A stretch of 21,079 nt of DNA from a virus: positions 1 through 21,079 of the IMG/VR virus record IMGVR_UViG_3300042486_001089; one strand, given 5' to 3'. Positions within the stretch are counted from its first letter, which is position 1; the number at the start of each line of letters is the position of its first letter. Below, one piece after another: positions 13,765-21,079 of this stretch. A program made the translations under genes and the position numbers. The notes beneath the pieces were generated by a model. It was not told the DNA's origin. It saw nothing but the letters and a program-made list of their open reading frames with translations, and searched no databases.

Positions 13765-16700
13765 ATGGATTTATATAATTATTTAAGATCTAACAATTTA
13801 ACTGATTTAGATAGAGATTCTTTTTTTAAAAAATATTCTAATCCTCAAGAAGGTCAAAAAATTTATAATTATTTAAAATCTAAAGGAGGTACAGATCTAG
13901 ATTTTAACTCTTTTAATAGTAAATATTTATCTGTTAAACCTACTATTCAGCAACCTGCAAAACCTGTTGCTAAAAAAACAGAACCAGGACTCATTGATAA
14001 AGCTACAAATTTTATTGCTGATAAACTAGATGATTACAAAGTTGATTTAAGTAATTTAAAAACTCCTAAATCTAATAAAACTGTAGATCCTTTACTAGAA
14101 GGATATAAACCTACTGGTAATATTATTGATAAAAAAGAAGAGGTTGAAAATAAGTATAATACAGAATATAATAAAAAATTATCAGATATTTCTTTTGTGT
14201 TGTCAACAATGTATCCCGATGAAGTAGCTTCATCTGATATTAAAACTATAGAAAAAAAAATAAATAGTTTAAGTCCTTTACAAGGTGTATTAAAAAAAGA
14301 TTTAACTAGACAGTTAAATGAATTAAAAAAAACTAAAATTAATAAAAATTTAGAGTTAAATCAATTAAAATCAGAAGCTAATAATCCTAAGTATTATAAA
14401 GTAAGTGATGATGAAAGTAAGTCTATTGTTAACAAAAATATGACTGCTATTAATCAATCTAAAGAAAAAATAAAAAATATATCTAAAGAAAATATTCTTT
14501 TAAAGACTTTAAAAACACCTAATAAAAATGGTATATTAAGTAATATAGGAGAAATGTTTGGAGTGTCTACATTACTTGATACTTGGCAAAATTATAATGA
14601 TAAGAATAAAGTTATTAATGAAGAAAATAGAAAAATTAAATTAGCTAAAAAAGATTTAGATTATTTAAATAGATACAAAATAGATATAAATAAAACCTTA
14701 GCTTCTATGACTCCTGAAGAAAGGTTACAAACTGAAGCTTCTTTAGATCCTGAATTAAAAGGATTTTTAAAATCTGCTAAAAAACTTAAGAATAGAGAAG
14801 ATGAATTTTCTTTTAATAATTTATATGAAGAGTTAACAAATAAAAATTATAAAGGAGAAAAAGATGAACTCAAAGTAAAAGGATATAATTCAGAAAAAAA
14901 CTTAGAAAATTATTATAATAAAGTTGCTGAAAACACAAGATTAAGGACAGATAATTTAAATGCAAAACCTAAACAAGATTTACAAGAAATTATTGCACAA
15001 AATAAATTGCAAGATATTTTTAATGTAGATGATATAAAATTTCAAGACATTATTGAAAACTATGATATAGTTAAAAATAATCCTCAAGGATTAATAGCTC
15101 ATTTTAATGACCCTGAAGCTATTCAAAAATTTCAACTAATAGAACAAACTAAAGAGTTTCAAGAAATAGTAGCTAATCATAAATTAGCTAACACTGTAAA
15201 TGATGCAAGAGTTGAAAATAATTTTAAAAAACTTCTTGAAAATAAACAAAAAGGTTTAAATGCTTTAAATTATATTAACCAGTTAAATAAAAATCAACAA
15301 TTATCTGAAGACTATTTAGAACAAAAAGCTAAAGAATCTGGATTTTTTAGTAAAGATAATTTAAAGTTTTTATTATCTCAAGGAGGAGAAGCTGTAGATT
15401 ATACTTCAGCTTATACTAAACAACTAGCTGGTAAAATTGGAACTACTGTTAATGGTGATAGTGAGTCTTTAAGAAAGTTAGAATATGGTTTTGATTTGTA
15501 TAAAGAAGTTACTGATGCTAAAGGAGAAGAAGTTTTATCTCCATTTTCAGATGCTAAATGGATTGACTTACCAACTAAAGGAGGAAGAAGTTATCAAATA
15601 GCTGTTGACCCTAAAGGCAATTATTTAGGAGCTAGATATGATAAATTTAGTATACCCGTAGATGATGCTAAAAATGAACAACTAAGACAATATTATTTTA
15701 AAAACAAAGAAGAATTAGATAAGTTAAAAAAAGATATTACAGATATAGATGGTGGATTTTCAGCTTCAACAGGTTATATAGCATCTGAAGTAGCTGTAGG
15801 TGCTTTAGAAGAATTACCAACTACTGCTTTTGAAATTGCAGCAACAGCTATATCAAGAACTCCAGTAGCAGGGGCTAGACTTTTAAGTAGGGCACCTAAG
15901 TTTGCAAACTGGGGAAACAAATTAAGAAAAAGTGAGAACTATATTAAAGGTTACAATAACATAGCTGATAATTTTATAGGTTTAACTTCAACGTATGCTG
16001 AAGTAGGTCATGATATTAAAAAGAGTTATGAAGAAGCAGGATTAGATCCATCAGATTTAAATACAGGAATAACTGCAGGTGCTTTAACTGGAGTTGCACA
16101 ATTAACTCCTGGTATGGAAAAACTTGCTAGAAAGTTTGGTTCTGACTTAGTAGAAGGTACTATAAGAAAAGAAGCTAAAGAAGTTTTTTTAACAGATATA
16201 CCTAAGATATTACCTACACTTTCAAAAGGACTTGTAGATATTAAAGATGCAAAATTAAAGGATTATTTATTAAAAAAAGAATTAAGAAATTATGCTTTAT
16301 CTAGATTTACAGAAAGAAGTGTAAATGTTTTAAAACCTTTTGTAAATGAAGGTTTACAAGAGTCTGCAGAGGAAACAATTTTAGAGCCTATAGCACAGTT
16401 ACTAGCTAATCAAGCTAATTCTATGTTAACAGGTAATGAACTTTATAATAAAGAAACTTTACAAGACTTAGGATTTTTAGATCCTGAGACTGCATTAATT
16501 GCAGGTTTAACTGGAGGGGTAATGTCTTCAGGTATTAATACAGTTTCAAATTTAATGTTAAAAGATAAAAATGGATTAAATTCTTTAGAAGCTTTACAAG
16601 CTGCTATGGAGAATCCTAATAAATTTAAATCTTTATTATCTACTTATATTCAAGGCAATAGTGATTCTGACAAAACTTTAACTCAAGAAAAGTACGATGA

Positions 16701-19700
16701 AATTATTTCTAATTTTGACAATATAAAAGCTAATGTAGATAAAGTAAAAAAAGACTATAATTTAAATAATGAATTTACTACTAAAACAAATTTAGATAAT
16801 TCAACACTTCAAACTATGTTAAAAAGTGCAGGGTTAAATAAAGATAATTTTAGTACTCAAGAAGGTTCTAATACTTTAGAGAAAATTATTTTACAGAATG
16901 AAATAAATAATACTAAAAAACAAGATCTTTCTAAAGATATTTTAGAGAGACTTGGTGTACCTAATGATAAACAAGAATTAAGTTTAGATCAATTTTTAGA
17001 TCAAAATGGTTTGTTTGATACTAAAAAATATGCAGAAATTACAGGTAATAGTAATTTAGATCCTGAGACTGCTAAGATTGTAGCAAATTATAATCAATTA
17101 CAAACTAAAGATTTAAAATTAAAGAATACATTAAATTTATTTAATGAAAATTTTAAAGATATTCAAGATAATTATTTAAATAGTTATCAAGAAGTTATAT
17201 CTAATAGTCCTGATTTAACTAGACCTGAGTTATCTATATATGATGATGTTGTTAAAGATAAGCTTTATAATAAAGCTATTAATGATAAAAGAATTGCTCA
17301 GTTAGAGAAAGAAATAAGTTCTTTTGAAAATGTAGAAAAAGATAAAAAACTTAATGAAGAATTAAGGCAATTAAAAGATAATAATCAATCTTTACAGAAA
17401 TCTATTGATAATATAACTAATACTTACAAAGAAGGATTTATAGAAACACAAGATACTATTTCAGCTTTAGAAGATGAGTATATGTTAGCTAGTGCTAACT
17501 TAAATAATGCTTTAGAAAGTTATTATAAAACAGATGATGTAAATGAAGAAGAAGAAAATAATATAAGTGAGTTAATTGCTAATAAATCAAAAGCATTAGC
17601 TAAATTAAAGAAAGAATACAATGCTGCTAATAAAAAATATAATAATGGTATTACAGCTAATACTTTAAAAGCTAGTGTTTTAGAAGAAAGAAAGGATGGG
17701 TCTAGTACTAAAAATGTAGTTGTTGAAAAAGATTTTTCAGAGGACTTAGAAAAAGAATTAAAAAAAGGTAAAGATTATGTTAAAAAAATAAAAAGATATA
17801 AAGAATTATTAAATAAATTTAAAACATCTTTTTTAACAAAACAAGAATTTTTAGAATTTAGAAAATTTCAAAGAAGTTTTGACAATAAAGAAGTTTTAAA
17901 AAATGTATTACCTTATTTTGCTTCTTCTTTAACTAAAGAAGAGATAGATACAAGATTATCTGGCAACTTAGATTTAACTATTTCTCTATTTAACAACTTA
18001 ATGAGTTTAGGTTATATAATGCCTGGAGGTATTCCTAAGCAAATTAATTCTGAATTATTAATAACTAAAGTTCAAAATGCTTTATTAACTTTAAATAGAG
18101 ATTTAAGTTTAATTAATAGTAATAGAATTAATGAAATACCTTTATTTACTAGAGCGCAAAGTGCTATGTATGTTAATAGCTTAATAGATGCTTTAGAGAA
18201 TAATAATAAAAAAGAAGAAACATCTGCTGAAAAAGAAACAACTGATGAAACTGCAGATCCTATAATTGTAGAACCTGAAGCTATTGTAAATCCTACTGAA
18301 CAGAGTTATACTACTATTGAAAAACCTGTTATAAATGCTACTAATAAGCAACAAGAAGCTTTAGAGCTTATTGAAAAAAATAGTATTAAAAGAAGTGATT
18401 TAAATGATGAAGATATAACAGATTCTTTTTATATTATAAATAACAAACCTTATCAAAGAGTTACTACAGTAGATTCTGAAAAACCAACTATATCTGAAGC
18501 TTTAACAGCTGGAAGTAATGTAGGTAATTTTTTAGATAATGTAGGTAGAATAATTTTCGGTAATAATAATATTACTGAAAAAAATGCAGATGAAATATTT
18601 AATATTTTATTACTTACTTTTAAAGAAAAAGGTATAGAGTTAGAGATAGATAAAGATAATTATTTAAGAACTTTTAAATATCTTGTTGACAGAAGAAATG
18701 ATTTAATAACAAAAGGTTATATCTTTATTTCTGATGAAAGAGTAATTTATAACAAGTATGATGGTGTGTATATTAATACTGGAAATTTAGAAAAAATGCC
18801 TGAAGGATCTGTGGGTATTGCAGGTACAATGGATATTGTAGCTATAGCACCTAATGGTACTGTAGATATTATAGATTTAAAGTCAGTGTCTGACAACAGT
18901 AAAAAAGCTTCTACTAATGCCAGTTTATATAAAAAAACAAAATGGGCTAAACAATTAGGTATCTATAAAACTTTATTAGAAAAAATAAATGGAGTTAAAG
19001 TAAATAACTTAAAAGTATTAAGAAGTAATGTAACTTATAATGTAAACAATAATGGTAATAGAATTACTAATTTAAGATTTACTGAAAATAACTTTGAAAA
19101 TATTAATGTTTCTAAAGAGATTTTAGAAGTTATAAATAACTATTTATCAATTCCAACTTTAGTAGTAGATCCTACAAACAATGTAAATCCTGTAGATGAT
19201 TTTATAGAAGATAATCCTGAAGATAGTATTTCTGAAAGTGCATTTGAGGATATTCCTTTTCCTGATGAAGATGAATTTGAAATACCTGAAGATAGTAAAG
19301 GTATTATGGATTTTATGTTTCAACAAGAACTTGATGAAAGTTTACAAGAGTCTCCTGTGTTTGATGATGCTCCTATATTTGAAGATGAGGGTAGTTATGA
19401 ATATGACTCTAATGAAGAGGTGTTTATAGATGATAATACTAACCCTACTTTAGAAGAAGCTGATAGAATATTTGGTACAACTGATGTTGAAGAAAATACA
19501 ATATTAAGAACAGATTTAGAAATAAATCTAAACAATAATGAAAGAGGAAGTAAAAATTTTTCAGAAAAAGATAATACTATTTGGGTTAGTGCTGACCCAA
19601 GAGTTGTATTTAAACGTTTATTTAGAGAAAAAGGTATTAGAACTAATAGTCCTATTGTATTAAGTAATGTAAGAACAATTAACAATCAAAAAATTTATGA

Positions 19701-21079
19701 ATTTTATAGACAAAATCCTGATGCTACTAATGACCAAGGGTTTATAGGGTTTTCATTTATATTAAACAAAGAGTTAGACTTAACAGATGCTCAAATAGAA
19801 GAAATAACAAATTTAGCTCAAAATATTATAGATAGATTTGCTATAGAAAATGGTAAAGTAAAATATTATTCTTCTATGGGGGAACAACAAAGAAATAATA
19901 TTAGAGAAGAATTTGCTAATGGAATTTTAAATATAATAAATAATAAACAAGCACTAGAAAGTAAACAAACCCCTTTACAACCGACTGAAAAAAGTAAACA
20001 AGAAAGTTTACAAACTAATTTAGCTACACCTACTCCTTCAAATTTAATAAGTCAAACTGTTACTCAAGAAAATACTAAATCTGATTTTGAAGAGAATAGT
20101 AATTTCCTTGAGGATCAACCTTTAAATAATTATTATGATACAGGTAGATATACTTATATTAACTATGAAGTATTTGAAGATGAAAATGGAGATAAAGAAT
20201 ATTTAGTTTCAGTGTATAACAATTTTTCTTTAGATAAATTATTTGGTAAGAAAAAAATAAAAGAAAAAGAATTACAAGAAATATTTAAAAATAATAATTT
20301 ATTCTTTTCTCCTAAGATAAAAAGTAAAGGTACTTATTTATTATTATCTAAAGATAAACAACCTATAGATTCTTATGTATACTCTCAAATAAAAAATAAT
20401 CCTAATGTACCTTTTTCTACAACTATTAATAGTGTTAATTATCAAGATTTAGAAGGATTAGAAGGAGAAATAGTTTTATTAGATGTTCCATATAATAATA
20501 CTTTAAAAAATGAAAAAGATTTTAGAGATAAAGCAAGTTTAGGTATTAGGGTTGCAGGAGAAATAGTAGCAATGATTCCTTCTTTTTCTATTAATAATAA
20601 AAATAGTCAAGTAAGAAATACTTTAAATATAACTAATGTAAATGGAGTATTTCAAGTAGAACCTTTTAAAGTTAAGATAGATAAAGTAAAAGAAGGTTCA
20701 ATGATATTTAACCAATCTCCAGTTTCAGTTTCAAAAATATTAGATAATCCTCCGACAGGGTTTACTGTTAAAGTAGCTTATGTAGGTATTAAAGATAAGC
20801 AAAAAGTATTAGTTAATGCTTTTGGTGAGGATAGTTCTGATAGTTTAAAAAATATAAGTGCAAGTAAACTAACTCAGGGAGGTGTTTATTTAATTTTAGA
20901 AAAAAATGGAAAAGTAATTAAAGTACCCTTAAATACTCCTAAAGTTGGAGAGGTAGGACTTTTAGGAAAGGTTTCTGATAATATTAAGAAAAAAGAAATT
21001 ATATTAAATACTTTAAATTTAATTCCTATAAATTATAATAATAATATAGCTTCTAAAGAACAATTAGTTACTGATAATT
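13765..21079 (+). CDS. Giant multidomain virion/ejection protein with PD-(D/E)XK nuclease domain, 3'-truncated by the window edge
   Basis: An uninterrupted frame of 2,438 codons from the ATG at 13765, still open at the right edge. It follows the previous stop by 1 base. In order: a duplicated N-terminal motif (residues 3-54); a hydrophilic helical region to about 600; hydrophobic Gly/Ala segments at about 665-780 and 875-930, separated by a more polar helical part and carrying the related pieces L-D-P-S-D-L-N-T-G-I-T-A-G and L-D-P-E-T-A-L-I-A-G; coiled coil at about 1170-1265; a Glu/Thr/Pro-rich linker at about 1478-1520; a PD-(D/E)XK nuclease domain (about 1563-1795); an acidic linker (about 1811-1912); a mixed alpha/beta domain (to about 2065); a Gln/Ser/Thr linker; and a beta-rich C-terminal part with V-A-G-E-I-V-A-M-I-P. 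Size and position match the giant ORFs after the cargo genes in crAss-like phages. The D-x-D-G-D motif expected of their RNA polymerase is not seen here. Confidence 0.8.
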   Translation, partial: MDLYNYLRSNNLTDLDRDSFFKKYSNPQEGQKIYNYLKSKGGTDLDFNSFNSKYLSVKPTIQQPAKPVAKKTEPGLIDKATNFIADKLDDYKVDLSNLKTPKSNKTVDPLLEGYKPTGNIIDKKEEVENKYNTEYNKKLSDISFVLSTMYPDEVASSDIKTIEKKINSLSPLQGVLKKDLTRQLNELKKTKINKNLELNQLKSEANNPKYYKVSDDESKSIVNKNMTAINQSKEKIKNISKENILLKTLKTPNKNGILSNIGEMFGVSTLLDTWQNYNDKNKVINEENRKIKLAKKDLDYLNRYKIDINKTLASMTPEERLQTEASLDPELKGFLKSAKKLKNREDEFSFNNLYEELTNKNYKGEKDELKVKGYNSEKNLENYYNKVAENTRLRTDNLNAKPKQDLQEIIAQNKLQDIFNVDDIKFQDIIENYDIVKNNPQGLIAHFNDPEAIQKFQLIEQTKEFQEIVANHKLANTVNDARVENNFKKLLENKQKGLNALNYINQLNKNQQLSEDYLEQKAKESGFFSKDNLKFLLSQGGEAVDYTSAYTKQLAGKIGTTVNGDSESLRKLEYGFDLYKEVTDAKGEEVLSPFSDAKWIDLPTKGGRSYQIAVDPKGNYLGARYDKFSIPVDDAKNEQLRQYYFKNKEELDKLKKDITDIDGGFSASTGYIASEVAVGALEELPTTAFEIAATAISRTPVAGARLLSRAPKFANWGNKLRKSENYIKGYNNIADNFIGLTSTYAEVGHDIKKSYEEAGLDPSDLNTGITAGALTGVAQLTPGMEKLARKFGSDLVEGTIRKEAKEVFLTDIPKILPTLSKGLVDIKDAKLKDYLLKKELRNYALSRFTERSVNVLKPFVNEGLQESAEETILEPIAQLLANQANSMLTGNELYNKETLQDLGFLDPETALIAGLTGGVMSSGINTVSNLMLKDKNGLNSLEALQAAMENPNKFKSLLSTYIQGNSDSDKTLTQEKYDEIISNFDNIKANVDKVKKDYNLNNEFTTKTNLDNSTLQTMLKSAGLNKDNFSTQEGSNTLEKIILQNEINNTKKQDLSKDILERLGVPNDKQELSLDQFLDQNGLFDTKKYAEITGNSNLDPETAKIVANYNQLQTKDLKLKNTLNLFNENFKDIQDNYLNSYQEVISNSPDLTRPELSIYDDVVKDKLYNKAINDKRIAQLEKEISSFENVEKDKKLNEELRQLKDNNQSLQKSIDNITNTYKEGFIETQDTISALEDEYMLASANLNNALESYYKTDDVNEEEENNISELIANKSKALAKLKKEYNAANKKYNNGITANTLKASVLEERKDGSSTKNVVVEKDFSEDLEKELKKGKDYVKKIKRYKELLNKFKTSFLTKQEFLEFRKFQRSFDNKEVLKNVLPYFASSLTKEEIDTRLSGNLDLTISLFNNLMSLGYIMPGGIPKQINSELLITKVQNALLTLNRDLSLINSNRINEIPLFTRAQSAMYVNSLIDALENNNKKEETSAEKETTDETADPIIVEPEAIVNPTEQSYTTIEKPVINATNKQQEALELIEKNSIKRSDLNDEDITDSFYIINNKPYQRVTTVDSEKPTISEALTAGSNVGNFLDNVGRIIFGNNNITEKNADEIFNILLLTFKEKGIELEIDKDNYLRTFKYLVDRRNDLITKGYIFISDERVIYNKYDGVYINTGNLEKMPEGSVGIAGTMDIVAIAPNGTVDIIDLKSVSDNSKKASTNASLYKKTKWAKQLGIYKTLLEKINGVKVNNLKVLRSNVTYNVNNNGNRITNLRFTENNFENINVSKEILEVINNYLSIPTLVVDPTNNVNPVDDFIEDNPEDSISESAFEDIPFPDEDEFEIPEDSKGIMDFMFQQELDESLQESPVFDDAPIFEDEGSYEYDSNEEVFIDDNTNPTLEEADRIFGTTDVEENTILRTDLEINLNNNERGSKNFSEKDNTIWVSADPRVVFKRLFREKGIRTNSPIVLSNVRTINNQKIYEFYRQNPDATNDQGFIGFSFILNKELDLTDAQIEEITNLAQNIIDRFAIENGKVKYYSSMGEQQRNNIREEFANGILNIINNKQALESKQTPLQPTEKSKQESLQTNLATPTPSNLISQTVTQENTKSDFEENSNFLEDQPLNNYYDTGRYTYINYEVFEDENGDKEYLVSVYNNFSLDKLFGKKKIKEKELQEIFKNNNLFFSPKIKSKGTYLLLSKDKQPIDSYVYSQIKNNPNVPFSTTINSVNYQDLEGLEGEIVLLDVPYNNTLKNEKDFRDKASLGIRVAGEIVAMIPSFSINNKNSQVRNTLNITNVNGVFQVEPFKVKIDKVKEGSMIFNQSPVSVSKILDNPPTGFTVKVAYVGIKDKQKVLVNAFGEDSSDSLKNISASKLTQGGVYLILEKNGKVIKVPLNTPKVGEVGLLGKVSDNIKKKEIILNTLNLIPINYNNNIASKEQLVTDN
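13771..13926 (+). repeat. Tandem duplicated N-terminal protein motif of the giant ORF
   Basis: Residues 3-24 and 33-54 repeat the same pattern with a 30-residue period: [LI]-Y-N-Y-L-[RK]-S, then T-D-L-D, then S-F-x-x-K-Y. The two copies share most hydrophobic and aromatic positions. Similar short repeats sit at the N-terminus of other large Bacteroidota phage proteins, as far as I recall. They may be a docking tag that targets the protein to the virion. Confidence 0.7.
18451..19149 (+). other. PD-(D/E)XK (RecB/Cas4-like) nuclease domain inside the giant ORF
   Basis: All core elements of the superfamily appear in order. The domain opens with Y-Q-R-V-T at residue 1563 and a helix with G-S-N-V-G-N-F-L-D (from 1583), in the place of the usual G-x-x-x-H helix but without its His. 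The first acidic residue is D1690 in G-T-M-D, ahead of a strand (I-V-A-I-A). Next comes I-I-D-L-K, giving D1704-x-K1706, and then Q1730-L-G-I-Y1734, which fits the Q-x-x-x-Y motif of the RecB/AddB/Cas4 branch. Together these predict a magnesium-dependent DNA nuclease. The superfamily assignment is strong from motifs; the substrate is unknown. The end is approximate. Confidence 0.8.
19195..19500 (+). other. Highly acidic linker after the nuclease domain
   Basis: Residues about 1811-1912 of the giant ORF are dominated by Asp and Glu with scattered aromatic and Pro residues (F-E-D-I-P-F-P-D-E-D-E-F, V-F-D-D-A-P-I-F-E-D-E-G) and almost no basic residues. It is likely disordered. It could be a spacer, a DNA-mimicking inhibitor of the neighbouring nuclease, or a region that eases passage through the tail. 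Composition is seen; function is inference. Confidence 0.65.

Noticed and set aside
19238-19685. A + strand frame at 19238-19429 and a minus-strand frame at 19395-19685
   Set aside because: Both lie inside the giant ORF over the acidic tract and the following domain. The first is a shifted reading of GAT/GAA-rich codons (Met/Leu-rich), the second an antisense shadow.

Overview
This 21,079-base window looks like part of the virion (structural) module of a crAss-like phage (Crassvirales) that infects a Bacteroidota host. The reasons are strong A+T richness (about three quarters by eye), every gene on the + strand with almost no intergenic space, no GGAGG-type ribosome binding sites before the starts (as is usual in Bacteroidota), and a characteristic gene order: small head-tail connector ('ring') genes, one very large tail 'muzzle' protein, several Gly/Asn/Gln-rich ejected 'cargo' proteins, then a giant ORF. 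Family-level assignment rests on recalled sequence patterns and synteny, not on a search. The standard bacterial code is in use: TAA, TAG and TGA all end genes, and tryptophan is TGG.

Layout. Positions 3-1031 hold the 3' part of a calcineurin-like metallophosphoesterase; its frame is open to the left edge. Directly behind it is a free-standing GIY-YIG homing endonuclease (1036-1653), probably a selfish insertion. Positions 1662-3875 hold a compact, overlapping set of four small genes: a 78-residue Asn/Gln/Tyr-rich protein with a perfect 10-bp inverted repeat inside it, then three putative connector/ring proteins. Of these, the 133-residue one resembles the HU/IHF-like crAss proteins and the 316-residue one carries a tight four-cysteine cluster. 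Positions 3881-8821 encode the 1,646-residue muzzle/tail tube protein.

From 8818 to the right edge there are four ORFs that look like ejected cargo proteins: 432, 759 and 449 residues, and a giant one of at least 2,438 residues that is still open at the right edge. The 432- and 759-residue proteins share a recurring short M-A-x-G-G motif. The giant protein has a duplicated N-terminal motif, long coiled-coil stretches and two related hydrophobic Gly/Ala segments. It also has a PD-(D/E)XK (RecB/Cas4-like) nuclease domain with all its core motifs, followed by a strongly acidic linker and further beta-rich domains. The RNA polymerase usually encoded in this part of crAss-like genomes is not recognisable inside the window, although it could lie downstream.

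How the genes work together: the connector proteins and the muzzle would build the portal-proximal tail. The cargo proteins would be packed in the tail or capsid and leave ahead of the DNA. The giant protein would bring a nuclease into the host cell with the genome, where it could act on host or competing DNA or process the phage DNA. That last role is inference and is the most interesting lead here. There is no stretch longer than 12 bases without a gene, so no promoters, terminators, tRNAs or CRISPR arrays are called.
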